In this document: positions 1 through 6,487 of the stretch, piece by piece
Position numbering within the stretch: position 1 is the stretch's first letter
Layout: each line of letters begins with the position of its first letter
Origin: an uncultured Oscillospiraceae bacterium
Lineage (GTDB): Bacteria; Bacillota; Clostridia; Oscillospirales; Oscillospiraceae
DNA length: 12,889 nucleotides
Direction: 5' to 3'
Assembly (NCBI GenBank): GCA_910587255.1
Contig: CAJUKT010000089.1
Span: 1-12,889, forward strand
Notes under the pieces: model-generated
Seen by the model: the letters and a program-made list of their open reading frames with translations, nothing else
What the model was told of the DNA's origin: nothing
Database searches by the model: none
Translations under genes and position numbers: made by a program

Positions 1-133
1 CACGCTGCGAAGCGCTCAGGCCGCTCGGTCGCTTTCGCTGCGACGCTGGCAAAACCCAGTCCCACTGCTTGGGCCCTGGGCTTTTGCCCTTGCTCCGCTC
101 CAAGCTTCCTCGCTGACCGCTTCTCCGCGCTTC
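1..133 (-). repeat. Intergenic palindromic element, copy A, 3' of the ABC ATPase gene
   Basis: No gene is seen between the left window edge and the ATPase stop. Read on the minus strand, the stretch follows the stop codon directly. Its core is a hairpin at 48-88, with arms GGCAAAACCCAG and CTGGGCTTTTGCC and a C/G-rich loop. It is flanked by short runs related to GGAGCG-AGC and AGCGAA. The same arrangement (GGAGCGnAGC, AAAAC, GCAG-GGG-CTG-GTTTTGCC, AGCGAA) recurs in diverged form at 1811-1904 downstream of the binding-protein gene, so this is a dispersed repeat family rather than unique spacer. No T-tract follows the stem on the minus strand, so it is not a classical terminator. It may act as an mRNA 3'-end stabiliser or be a non-autonomous mobile palindrome. 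The left end of the element lies outside the window. Confidence 0.5.
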
Positions 134-856
134 TTACAACACCTTGGACAGGAAATCAATGGTGCGCTGTTCCCTGGGATGGGCGAAGAAAGCGTGAGGC
201 TCATCCTGCTCCAGGATCTTCCCCCCGTCCATGAACAGCACCCGGGTGCCCACCTCCCGGGCGAAGCCCATCTCGTGGGTCACCACCACCATGGTCATCC
301 CCTCCCGGGCCAGCTCCTTCATCACCTCCAGGACCTCGCCCACCATCTCGGGGTCCAGCGCGGAGGTGGGCTCGTCAAAGAGCAGCACCTTGGGGCGCAT
401 GGCCAGGGCGCGGACGATGGCGATGCGCTGCTTCTGACCGCCGGACAACTGGGCGGGATAGGCGTCCGCCTTCTCCTCCAGCCCCACCCGCTTCAAAAGG
501 GCGGCGGCGGCCTCGTCGGCCTCGGCCTGGCTCATCAGCTTGGTCTGCACCGGGGCCAGGGTGATATTTTTGCGGATGGTCATGTTGGGGAACAGGTTGA
601 AGTGCTGGAACACCATGCCCATCTGCCGCCGGATGGCGTTGATGTCCGCCTTGGGGCCGGTGATCTCCGTGCCGTCAAAGGTGATGGTCCCGGCGGAGGG
701 GGTCTCCAGCAGGTTGAGGCAGCGCAGGAAGGTGGACTTGCCCGAGCCGGAGGGGCCGATGATGACCACCTTTTCCCCGGGGTGGATGCGCTCCGAGATA
801 TTGTCCAGCACCAGGTTTTCCCCAAAGGCCTTGGAGAGGTTTTTTACGTCTATCAT
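134..856 (-). CDS. Polar amino-acid ABC transporter, ATP-binding protein (GlnQ/ArtP type)
   Basis: This 240-residue protein is the cytoplasmic ATPase that powers uptake of an amino acid through the permease encoded just upstream. All nucleotide-binding motifs are intact: Walker A GPSGSGKST (34-42), Q-loop Gln84 in VFQHFNLFP, signature LSGGQKQR (137-144), Walker B VLLFDEP (157-163) and switch His194 in VTHEM. Length and motif spacing fit the PAAT family (GlnQ, HisP, ArtP). The ATG is preceded by an AAGGAGG site about 10 nt upstream. It is the last gene of the operon, 66 bp after the permease stop. The amino acid transported cannot be read from the ATPase, so no symbol is given. Family assignment is very secure; substrate is unknown. 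Confidence 0.96.
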   Translation of the reverse strand: MIDVKNLSKAFGENLVLDNISERIHPGEKVVIIGPSGSGKSTFLRCLNLLETPSAGTITFDGTEITGPKADINAIRRQMGMVFQHFNLFPNMTIRKNITLAPVQTKLMSQAEADEAAAALLKRVGLEEKADAYPAQLSGGQKQRIAIVRALAMRPKVLLFDEPTSALDPEMVGEVLEVMKELAREGMTMVVVTHEMGFAREVGTRVLFMDGGKILEQDEPHAFFAHPREQRTIDFLSKVL

Positions 857-922
857 AAATCAGCCCCCCTCCTTGTCTGGGAACCGGCGGCCGGCCGGGG
901 GCCCGGCAGGGCGGGCCTGCGT

Positions 923-1675
923 TCAGCGTCGGTCACTTTGCCTCAGCCTCCTTTCCAGCCTGCCCTGGAGCCAGGTGAGGCCCATGACAAACACCAGGTA
1001 CATGGCGGCGATGATGAGCAGCGGGGGCATGTAGTCGAAGGTCTTGCCGCCGATGCGGGTGGCGTAGTAGGTCATCTCCGCGGCGCCGATGGTGTTCACC
1101 AGGGAGGTGTCCTTGAACAGCGTCACAAGCTCGTTGCCCATGGAGGGCAGGATGTTTTTGAACGCCTGGGGTATGACGATAAAGCGCATGGTGTCGAAAT
1201 AGGACAGGCCCAGAGACCGCCCCGCCTCGCTCTGGCCCGAGTCCACGCTCATCAGGCCCCCCCGGATGATCTCCGAGATATAGGCCCCGGCGTTGATGCC
1301 CATGGCCGCCATGCCCACCAGGATCTTGTTCCGGGTTTTGAAGATGACGAAGTTCCAGATCAGGATCTGCACCATCATGGGGGTGCCCCGGATGACGGTG
1401 GTATACACCTTGCACACGGCGTTGACCAGCCCCAGCGCGAGGTTCCGGCATCCCAGCCGCTGCTGGTCGTGGGCGGTGCGCACCATGGCCACCACCAGGC
1501 CCAGGACCAGGCCCATGGATATGGCCGCCACGGTGATCTGGAAGGTGACGCCCAGCCCCTTGAGATAGAGCTTCCAGCGCTCCGCCTCCACAAAGGCGGT
1601 GTAAAACCGGGGGCCGAGCTCAATCAGCCATTGAACGGGCGGGAGGCTGGACAGCCAGTGGAGAAACGCTTGCAA
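923..1675 (-). CDS. Polar amino-acid ABC transporter, permease protein (HisM/GlnP type), TTG start
   Basis: A 250-residue integral membrane permease of the His/Glu/Gln/Arg family. Hydrophobic segments are visible near 43-65, 84-112, 118-135 and 218-236. The conserved VIRGTPMMVQ motif is at 94-103, and the cytoplasmic EAA loop that docks the ATPase is at 149-173 (SEAGRSLGLS, then VIPQAFK). The start is an unusual TTG. It has a well-placed AAGGAGG eight bases upstream, while the next ATG would remove the first membrane segment, so TTG is the best start. The gene is second in the operon after the binding protein, with a 248-bp gap holding a hairpin, a palindromic element and a duplicated gene end. 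It probably forms a homodimer, since only one permease gene is present. Substrate is not determined. Confidence 0.95.
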   Translation of the reverse strand: MQAFLHWLSSLPPVQWLIELGPRFYTAFVEAERWKLYLKGLGVTFQITVAAISMGLVLGLVVAMVRTAHDQQRLGCRNLALGLVNAVCKVYTTVIRGTPMMVQILIWNFVIFKTRNKILVGMAAMGINAGAYISEIIRGGLMSVDSGQSEAGRSLGLSYFDTMRFIVIPQAFKNILPSMGNELVTLFKDTSLVNTIGAAEMTYYATRIGGKTFDYMPPLLIIAAMYLVFVMGLTWLQGRLERRLRQSDRR

Positions 1676-1716
1676 ATTAGGGCCCTCCTTTCCCCCTCAC
1701 ACGGAGAGGAAGGGAA

Positions 1717-1736
1717 GGGCGGCCTAAGGGCCGCCC
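1717..1736 (-). other. Intercistronic hairpin between permease and binding-protein genes
   Basis: GGGCGGCC and GGCCGCCC form a perfect 8-bp stem with a 4-base loop, about 40 bases before the permease start. On the minus strand it is followed by CTTCCCTTCC, not a T-run, so full termination is unlikely. In binding-protein transporter operons such hairpins commonly protect the upstream mRNA from 3' decay and let the binding protein be made in excess. That role is inferred from position only. Confidence 0.5.
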
Positions 1737-1770
1737 CTCCCAGATCAGGTCAGTTTTTGATGCGGCCGCG

Positions 1771-1810
1771 CCGCGCGGCTCACGACGGCTCAGCCGGCCT
1801 TGATGTAGTT
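1771..1810 (-). repeat. Duplicated 3' end of the binding-protein gene, displaced copy
   Basis: These 40 bases match 1905-1944 at 38 of 40 positions, at an offset of 134 bp. The second copy holds the last codons, stop and first bases downstream of the amino-acid binding-protein gene. Read on the minus strand, the displaced copy would encode NYIKAG-stop where the gene itself ends KYIKAD-stop. It has no reading frame of its own. The two copies bracket the 94-bp palindromic element at 1811-1904. The pair could be a long target duplication, or a gene end left behind by recombination with a paralogous binding-protein gene. Confidence 0.75.
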
Positions 1811-1904
1811 GCGCTTCGCCTGTTCGCGTCGCGCGGCTTCGCTCCGTCTCAGGCAAAACTCAGCCCCGCTGCGCGGCGGCGGTTTTCCCTTCGCTGCGCT
1901 CCAT
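1811..1904 (-). repeat. Intergenic palindromic element, copy B
   Basis: This is a 94-bp GC-rich insert between the two copies of the binding-protein 3' end. On the minus strand it carries GGAGCGCAGCGAAGGGAAAA, then a C/G-rich centre, then GCTGAGTTTTGCC and GGAGCGAAGCCG. These blocks occur in the same order in the element at 1-133, with about two thirds of aligned positions agreeing by eye. It has no coding potential. The shared position just after stop codons of the same operon suggests one repeat family that tolerates or prefers gene 3' ends. Confidence 0.5.
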
Positions 1905-1944
1905 CCGCGCGGCTCACGACGGCTCAGTCGGCCTTGATGTACTT
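1905..1944 (-). repeat. Duplicated 3' end of the binding-protein gene, in-gene copy
   Basis: This is the partner of the repeat at 1771-1810, with two mismatches in 40 bases. It contains the functional end of the binding-protein gene (YIKAD and TGA) plus about 19 bases after the stop. The reading frame is intact here, so this is the copy in use. Confidence 0.75.
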
Positions 1945-2817
1945 ATCCACGATGCCCTGGAAGGTGCCGTCCGCCTTCAGCTCGGCCACCGCGGCGTTCA
2001 CCGCCTCGCGCAAAGCGTCGTTCCCCTTGGCGAAGCCGATGGCGTATTCCTCCTCCACCCACGCGGCCTCCAGGATCTTCAGGCCGGGGTTCTGGGCTAT
2101 GTAAGCCTTGGCGGGCTCGTTGTCGATGATCACCGCGTCGATCTTGCCGCTCACCAGATCCATGATGGCCAGCGCGCCGGTCTCATAGGCGGTGACGTGA
2201 TCCTCGCCGTAGCCGCCGTTCTCCGGGGTGTCGGAGGCGTAGATGTAGCCGGTGGTGCCCGCCTGGGTGCCGATCATCTCGGCGCTGTCCAGGTCGTCCA
2301 GGGTCTGGATGGGGGATTCCTCCAGGACGATGACCACCTGCACGCCGGTGGCGTAGCTGTCGGAGAAGTCCATCACCTTCAGGCGGTCCTCGGTGATGCT
2401 GATGCCCGCCATGGCGATATCGCTCTGCCCCTCCTGCACGGCCAGCAGGGCGGGGTCGAAGCCCATGTCGTCAATTACCAGCTCCAGCCCCAGCTTCTCG
2501 GCGATGGCCCCGGCCACCTCCACGTCGATGCCTTCGTAGCCGGTGCCCTTGTAGCCTTCGCCGTCGGAGGTCATCTCATAGGGGGGGAAGGCGGCGTTGG
2601 TGGACATAACCAGCTTGCCCTCCTGGATGGTGGTGAACCCGGCGGGCTCACCGCCCTGGCTGGGCTCGGATGTGGGGTCGGAAGCGGGGGTAGTCTGCGC
2701 CGGGTCAGAGGGTCCGGCGCTGGGGGTTCCGGCCTGCTGGCCGCAGGCACACAGCGCCAGCGTCATGGCCAGGGCCAGCAGCAGGGCGGCTAATTTCTTC
2801 ATTTTCTTCATATTCAT
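1924..2817 (-). CDS. Polar amino-acid ABC transporter, substrate-binding lipoprotein
   Basis: A 297-residue extracytoplasmic solute-binding protein of family 3 (HisJ/GlnH type). The N-terminus has a Lys-rich start, a hydrophobic core and the lipobox L-C-A-C ending at Cys25, followed by a Ser/Thr/Pro/Gly-rich tether of about 30 residues. The fold begins with KLVMSTNAAFPPYEM. GISITEDRLKVMDFSDSY carries the Arg that usually holds the ligand carboxylate, and VIIDNEPAKAYI carries the Asp that usually holds the amino group. It is the first gene of the operon and its start has a GGAG site four bases upstream. It would be lipid-anchored on the outer face of the membrane and deliver an amino acid to the permease. 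Specificity (basic, Gln, or other) cannot be read reliably. The 3' end is duplicated downstream. Confidence 0.94.
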   Translation of the reverse strand: MNMKKMKKLAALLLALAMTLALCACGQQAGTPSAGPSDPAQTTPASDPTSEPSQGGEPAGFTTIQEGKLVMSTNAAFPPYEMTSDGEGYKGTGYEGIDVEVAGAIAEKLGLELVIDDMGFDPALLAVQEGQSDIAMAGISITEDRLKVMDFSDSYATGVQVVIVLEESPIQTLDDLDSAEMIGTQAGTTGYIYASDTPENGGYGEDHVTAYETGALAIMDLVSGKIDAVIIDNEPAKAYIAQNPGLKILEAAWVEEEYAIGFAKGNDALREAVNAAVAELKADGTFQGIVDKYIKAD

Positions 2818-2900
2818 TCATCTCCATTCAATTTGCGGCGGGAGAAACACAGCCCGGCACGCCATGCGGCGCGTTCGGAGGAGCCTCTCCCAGTGTGTGG

Positions 2901-2929
2901 ATTATAAATGATATGCAGAAATAATGCAA
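2901..2929 (-). promoter_or_regulatory. Promoter of the amino-acid ABC transporter operon
   Basis: On the minus strand, TTGCAT (2924-2929) and a perfect TATAAT (2901-2906) are separated by 17 bases. Transcription would begin near 2894, giving a leader of about 75 nt before the binding-protein ATG. The -35 is weak, which suits a regulated promoter. Confidence 0.7.
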
Positions 2930-2963
2930 GAGGAAATTGGTCAAAGCCCGCCGTTCTTCCCGC

Positions 2964-2975
2964 AATTCATGAATT
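2964..2975. promoter_or_regulatory. Perfect 12-bp palindrome upstream of the transporter promoter, possible operator
   Basis: AATTCATGAATT is a perfect palindrome lying about 35 bp upstream of the -35 box. A nearby AT-rich sequence at 2999-3016 (TATACATTTTTATGCA) resembles an ArgR box at roughly seven of ten core positions. Either could bind a regulator of amino-acid uptake. Neither has support beyond sequence and position. Confidence 0.3.
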
Positions 2976-3013
2976 ATGACGGATGCAGGCAGAATAAGTA
3001 TACATTTTTATGC

Positions 3014-3042
3014 AAAACCCCGGCAAGGGAGGCGGGCCGGGG
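3014..3042 (-). terminator. Probable intrinsic terminator after the DUF2156 gene
   Basis: On the minus strand a CCCCGG/CCGGGG stem with a 13-base loop is followed by TTTT. It lies about 25 bases after the DUF2156 stop and ahead of the transporter promoter. The stem is short and the loop large, so efficiency is uncertain. Competing GC-rich pairings exist in the same stretch. Confidence 0.5.
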
Positions 3043-3067
3043 AGGCCGGGCATAGCTGCCGGCCCCC

Positions 3068-3982
3068 TCAGCAGGGCAGCGCCTGGGCCGTATATTTTTC
3101 CAAAAGAAGGTCTGGATAGTACGACAGCTTGGCCCGGCGCAGCCCCTCCAGGCCCAGATCGTCCTCCCGGTTGAGCCACCTGACCTGGGGGTGGCGGGCA
3201 CGGACCAGCCGGGCCATCTCCCGGTTCATGGCGGGGTAGGCCCCCTGGATATCGCCAAAGGACTTCTCAAAATTCACGTCGAATACCTCCGGGGTGATGA
3301 GCCCGCCCAGGGAAAAGGCCACCGGCGAGCCGTCCGCCCGGATCAGCGCCCCCTCCAGCCCCAGCTTATCCATGTGGTAGAGGGCCTCGATGACGGCCAC
3401 CGTCTCCTCGGACACGGTATTGCCGTCCTCCCCCGCAGCCTCCTGGCGGAGGGCGGCCCACTGCCGCTCCAGCTCCACGCACTCGGGGACGTTGGCGGGG
3501 GTAATGTCCTCCAGCAGCCAGTCGGGGAACTGGTCGTCAAAACGGCGGATATGGTTGCGCTTGGCGTGGAGCTTTTTCCCCGGCAGGTCGGCCAGACGGT
3601 TCACGTCATAGAGGTAGTCGAAGCCGTCCCGGTCCTCCTGGAAGGAAAAGCGGCCGGGGCAGGCGGCTTCCAGGGCGGCCCGCTGCTCCCCCGTGACGCA
3701 CACCAGGGTGAGGGGCAGGCCATGGGCCGCCGCGTCCTCCGCCAGGGCGTCCACCGCGGGGGCCAGGGGGCCGCTGCCCGCCGGATAGAGGTAGCTCAGC
3801 CCCAGCTTCCCCCGGATGCGCACCAGCAGCCTGTCCCCCAGCCGGGCGGCCTGCTGGGGCCAGGCCCGGCTCCACAGATAGATATTGGCGAAATTATACT
3901 CGCAGCCCAGGCTGCCCTCGGCGTCCAGTAGGGGCTGAACCCACTGGCGGTCCTCAAACTGGGGGGATTCAAAGGTGAGCAT
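3068..3982 (-). CDS. DUF2156 (phosphatidylglycerol lysyltransferase C-terminal-like) protein
   Basis: A 304-residue soluble protein of the DUF2156 family, an acyltransferase-like double-GNAT fold related to the C-terminal domain of lysyl-phosphatidylglycerol synthases (MprF). Family hallmarks are the basic stretch GKKLHAKRNHIRRF in the middle and the C-terminal run from NREDDLGLEGLRRAK to SYYPDLLLEKY, with a phenylalanine-rich strand (EVFDVNFEKSFGD) between them. It lacks the membrane domain of MprF, so it is one of the stand-alone cytosolic members whose acceptor is not established. An upstream in-frame ATG at 4033 exists. The ATG at 3982 has AAGGA nine bases upstream and starts with the typical MLTFESP, so I chose it. 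It lies 62 bp after the small membrane-protein gene and may share its transcript. Confidence 0.85.
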   Translation of the reverse strand: MLTFESPQFEDRQWVQPLLDAEGSLGCEYNFANIYLWSRAWPQQAARLGDRLLVRIRGKLGLSYLYPAGSGPLAPAVDALAEDAAAHGLPLTLVCVTGEQRAALEAACPGRFSFQEDRDGFDYLYDVNRLADLPGKKLHAKRNHIRRFDDQFPDWLLEDITPANVPECVELERQWAALRQEAAGEDGNTVSEETVAVIEALYHMDKLGLEGALIRADGSPVAFSLGGLITPEVFDVNFEKSFGDIQGAYPAMNREMARLVRARHPQVRWLNREDDLGLEGLRRAKLSYYPDLLLEKYTAQALPC

Positions 3983-4044
3983 ATTATCCATTCCTTTTCT
4001 CGGAGCACAAATATTATTATGTCTATGTTGCATAAAAAAGCAGT

Positions 4045-4416
4045 TTAGTCCGCCTTGTAAACGGAAACCTCATATTTCCCAACAAAATTGGTACACTTCG
4101 CTGTCAAAGTATAGGTATCCGAGCTGTCTAAAGTGAGCAGTTTTTCCAAGGCACCCGCCTGATCCAGCATATATACTTCATTACCAGCCGAATCAGACAG
4201 AATGATGTCTAAATCTCCGCTTACAATGTCAGAACGGAATGAAAATCTGATTTTTTGGTTTGCATCTCCCAAAAATGCAATATCAGAAACCGTCGTGGTC
4301 TGTTCTGAATAGCTGTTGTGCATACTGCCCAATGGCTTAGGGCGCGACAGCAGATAAACGCCTGCTGTCACAACAATCAAAACGATCACCGTTGCTATGA
4401 TACCTTTCTTTTTCAT
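4045..4416 (-). CDS. Small membrane-anchored or secreted hypothetical protein
   Basis: I do not recognise this 123-residue protein. It begins with three lysines and a single hydrophobic segment (residues 5-24) and then has a polar, beta-rich extracellular domain. Alternating strands such as KIRFSFRSDIVSGDLDIILSD and YTLTAKCTNFVGKYEVSVYKAD suggest a small beta-sandwich. There is no Cys at the segment end, so it is not a lipoprotein, and no sortase signal is visible. GAGGAGG sits seven bases before the ATG, and a promoter and a strong terminator of the preceding gene lie just upstream. The DNA is clearly richer in A and T than its neighbours, with AT-ending codons, which suggests recent acquisition or relaxed codon selection. 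Function is unknown. Confidence 0.8.
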   Translation of the reverse strand: MKKKGIIATVIVLIVVTAGVYLLSRPKPLGSMHNSYSEQTTTVSDIAFLGDANQKIRFSFRSDIVSGDLDIILSDSAGNEVYMLDQAGALEKLLTLDSSDTYTLTAKCTNFVGKYEVSVYKAD

Positions 4417-4460
4417 TTCAGAACCTCCTCTTTCCAGCTCGGATCTGTTGAACGCGTATC

Positions 4461-4489
4461 AGCATATCACAGCCGCAGTTAAAACGCAA
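4461..4489 (-). promoter_or_regulatory. Promoter of the small membrane-protein gene
   Basis: On the minus strand, TTGCGT (4484-4489) and TATGCT (4461-4466) are 17 bases apart, with TGA just before the -10 giving an extended -10 element. It lies immediately after the rny terminator and about 45 bases before the ATG. Confidence 0.6.
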
Positions 4490-4494
4490 CGGGG

Positions 4495-4528
4495 AAAAAC
4501 ACGCCGCCGGGGGCCTCCCGGCGGCGTG
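4495..4528 (-). terminator. Strong intrinsic terminator of rny
   Basis: A perfect 12-bp stem (CACGCCGCCGGG paired across a 5-base loop, 4500-4528) is followed on the minus strand by TTTTT (4495-4499). It begins 31 bases after the rny stop codon. Confidence 0.93.
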
Positions 4529-4559
4529 CAGCTGTATTCACGCTCGGATTAGCCGCGCG

Positions 4560-6119
4560 CTATTTCGCGTACTCTATCGCCTTGGTCTCCCGGATCAGGT
4601 TCACCTTGATCTGGCCGGGGTACTCCAGCTCGTCCTCGATCTTCTTGGCGATCTCCCGGGCCAGCAGCACCATCTTGTCCTCGGGGATGGCCTCCGGGTT
4701 CACCATGATGCGCACCTCGCGGCCCGCCTGGATGGCGTAGGCCTTATCCACCCCGGCAAAGGAGGAGGTGAGCTGCTCCAGCTTCTCCAGCCGCTTGATG
4801 TAGTATTCCACATTCTCCTTGCGGGCGCCGGGACGGGCGGCGGAGATGGCGTCGGCCGCCTGGACCAGGCAGGCCACAATGGTCTTTGCCTCCACGTCGC
4901 CGTGGTGGGCCTCGATGGCGTGGATGACGTTCTCGCTCTCCCGGTACTTCCGGGCCAGCTCCACGCCGATCTGCACGTGGGAGCCCTCCACCTCATGGTC
5001 GATGGACTTGCCCAGGTCGTGGAGCAGCCCCGCCCGCTTGGCCTCGGCCACGTTGACGCCGATCTCGGCGGCCAGCAGCCCCGCCAGCTGGGACACCTCG
5101 ATGGAGTGGTTGAGCACGTTCTGCCCGTAGCTGGTGCGGTAGTGCTGGCGGCCCAGCAGCTTGACCAGCTCCGGGTTCAGGCCGTGTACGTTGGTCTCGA
5201 ACACGGCGCGCTCCCCCTCGGCGCGGATGGTGGCGTCCACCTCCCGCTTGGCCTTCTCCACCATCTCCTCGATACGGGTGGGGTGGATGCGCCCGTCCAG
5301 AATGAGCTTTTCCAGCGCCAGCCGGGCGATCTCCCGGCGCACCGGGTCGAAGCAGGACACGGTGATGGCCTCCGGGGTGTCGTCGATGATCAGGTCCACC
5401 CCGGTCATGGTCTCCAATGTGCGGATATTGCGGCCCTCCCGGCCGATGATGCGCCCCTTCATCTCGTCGTTGGGCAGGGGCACCACGGACACGGTGGCCT
5501 CCGCCACGTGGTCGGCGGCGCAGCGCTGGATGGCCAGGGCGATCTGCTCCCGGGCGTAGGTCTCCGCCTCCTCCTTGAAGCGGGCCTGGATCTCCTTGAG
5601 CTTCAGGGCCTGCTCGTGGGTCACGTCGTCCCCCAGCTGGTCGATGAGGTAGCGCTTGGCCTCCTCCACCGTCAGGCCGGAGATGCGCTCCAGCAGCTCC
5701 AGCTGGCTGTCCTTCAGCTTGTCCAGCTCCTGCTTTTCCGCCTCCAGCTGGGCGATGCGGGCGTTGACGTTCTCTTCCTTGCGCTCCAGGTTTTCCAGCT
5801 TGCGGTCCAGGTTCTCCTCCTTGGAGTTCAGGCGGTTCTCCTGGCGCTGGATCTCATTGCGGCGGTCCTTGACCTCCTTGTCGAACTCGCTGCGGGCCTT
5901 CAGGATTTCCTCCTTGGCCTCCACGGTGGCCTCCCGCTTCTTGTTTTCCGCAGACTTGATGGCGTCGTTGATAACCCGGCGGGCCTCCTCCTCGGCGGAG
6001 CCGATCTCCCGCTCGGCGTAAGATTTGCGCCGCTGGTAGCCCGCCACCGCGCCGATGACCAGGCAGATCAGGGCGGCCGCCACGGTGCTGATTACAGTGA
6101 CAAAGACTGGCACTTGCAT
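4560..6119 (-). CDS. rny: Ribonuclease Y
   Basis: A 519-residue membrane-anchored endoribonuclease, the same length as characterised RNase Y. It starts bulk mRNA decay and operon processing in many Firmicutes. Domains in order: one N-terminal membrane helix (about 4-27), a long charged coiled coil (about 40-190), a KH RNA-binding domain with GRIIGREGRNIR (222-233), and an HD phosphohydrolase domain with His338 (NHSIEV), the metal-binding HD at 367-368 (LLHDLGKSID), HH at 404-405 and Asp423. All catalytic residues are present. The frame stays open to 6242, but the ATG at 6119 gives the family-typical start right before the membrane helix. AGGAGG lies about 13 bases upstream, which is slightly long. 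The gene is monocistronic, with its own promoter and terminator. Confidence 0.97.
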   Translation of the reverse strand: MQVPVFVTVISTVAAALICLVIGAVAGYQRRKSYAEREIGSAEEEARRVINDAIKSAENKKREATVEAKEEILKARSEFDKEVKDRRNEIQRQENRLNSKEENLDRKLENLERKEENVNARIAQLEAEKQELDKLKDSQLELLERISGLTVEEAKRYLIDQLGDDVTHEQALKLKEIQARFKEEAETYAREQIALAIQRCAADHVAEATVSVVPLPNDEMKGRIIGREGRNIRTLETMTGVDLIIDDTPEAITVSCFDPVRREIARLALEKLILDGRIHPTRIEEMVEKAKREVDATIRAEGERAVFETNVHGLNPELVKLLGRQHYRTSYGQNVLNHSIEVSQLAGLLAAEIGVNVAEAKRAGLLHDLGKSIDHEVEGSHVQIGVELARKYRESENVIHAIEAHHGDVEAKTIVACLVQAADAISAARPGARKENVEYYIKRLEKLEQLTSSFAGVDKAYAIQAGREVRIMVNPEAIPEDKMVLLAREIAKKIEDELEYPGQIKVNLIRETKAIEYAK

Positions 6120-6357
6120 GTTGAGTTCCACACCTCCTGTTTCTTCTGTTTTTGTTTGGATGAAATAAGCAAAATAAGACGCGATGCGTGAAAGACGCAC
6201 CGCGATAACCGAAAAACCGCCCGCAATTGGGCATAACAGCACTATTTGAGAGTCAAATATGATCTATGAACGCTCGATAGATTATATAAACGCGCCCAGA
6301 GGGCGCAGTAAACGCTCAAAACGGCAAAAAAGCACGGCGGCTTTTCAAAATTATCCT
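6120..6357 (-). promoter_or_regulatory. Long structured 5' leader of rny
   Basis: The consensus promoter at 6363-6391 implies a leader of roughly 235 nt. On the minus strand it can form several small stems: GCGCCC/GGGCGC (6292-6306), ATTTGA/TCAAAT (6244-6258), GCCC/GGGC followed by GG and TTTTT (6212-6232, weakly terminator-like), and a 10-bp stem with one mismatch (6180-6204). It contains no supported gene. RNase Y commonly controls its own mRNA, so an autoregulatory leader is plausible. I match no known riboswitch or T-box here. Confidence 0.45.
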
Positions 6358-6362
6358 TACTT

Positions 6363-6391
6363 ATTGTAAAGGCCGCGGGCTTTCCTGTCAA
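6363..6391 (-). promoter_or_regulatory. Consensus promoter of rny
   Basis: On the minus strand a perfect TTGACA (6386-6391) is followed after exactly 17 bases by TACAAT (6363-6368). The surroundings are AT-rich relative to the genome. The implied start is near 6356. Confidence 0.9.
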
Positions 6392-6455
6392 GTGGAAATG
6401 TGAAACTTTCGTGAACAATCCAAAATTTTTCTCAGCATGTCTGTGCAAGATGGAG

Positions 6456-6487
6456 AAAAGGGCCCCGCGGCACGCCGCAGGGCCCTG
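6456..6487 (-). terminator. Intrinsic terminator, first copy of a duplicated stem
   Basis: On the minus strand an 11-bp stem with one G-U pair and a 4-base loop (6460-6485) is followed by TTTT and CT. It is the likely end of the acetyltransferase transcript. The stem plus flanks (6459-6487) is repeated exactly at 6689-6717, where no T-tract follows, so only this copy should terminate on the minus strand. Confidence 0.8.

Noticed and set aside
179..2104. Very long plus-strand open frame (641 codons) across the transporter genes
   Set aside because: It runs antisense through the ATPase and permease genes and the repeats between, has composition full of His, Gly and Leu from reverse-strand GC codons, and has no recognisable domain or ribosome site.
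923..2817. Frameshift or loss in the transporter operon because of the inserted repeats
   Set aside because: All three transporter genes keep complete frames and motifs; the repeats lie strictly between genes.
4902..6191. Plus-strand open frame of 429 codons opposite rny
   Set aside because: It is a mirror frame of the RNase Y gene; RNase Y has all its domains and a proper start, and the opposite frame has only low-complexity Leu/His/Gly/Val runs.
6120..6242. Extended N-terminus of RNase Y from a start at 6242
   Set aside because: The extra 41 residues are not typical of the family, lack a ribosome site and precede a gene that otherwise starts right before its membrane helix at 6119.
6120..6357. 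Known riboswitch or T-box in the rny leader
   Set aside because: I found no T-box sequence, specifier-loop pattern or recognised aptamer core; only short stems are present.
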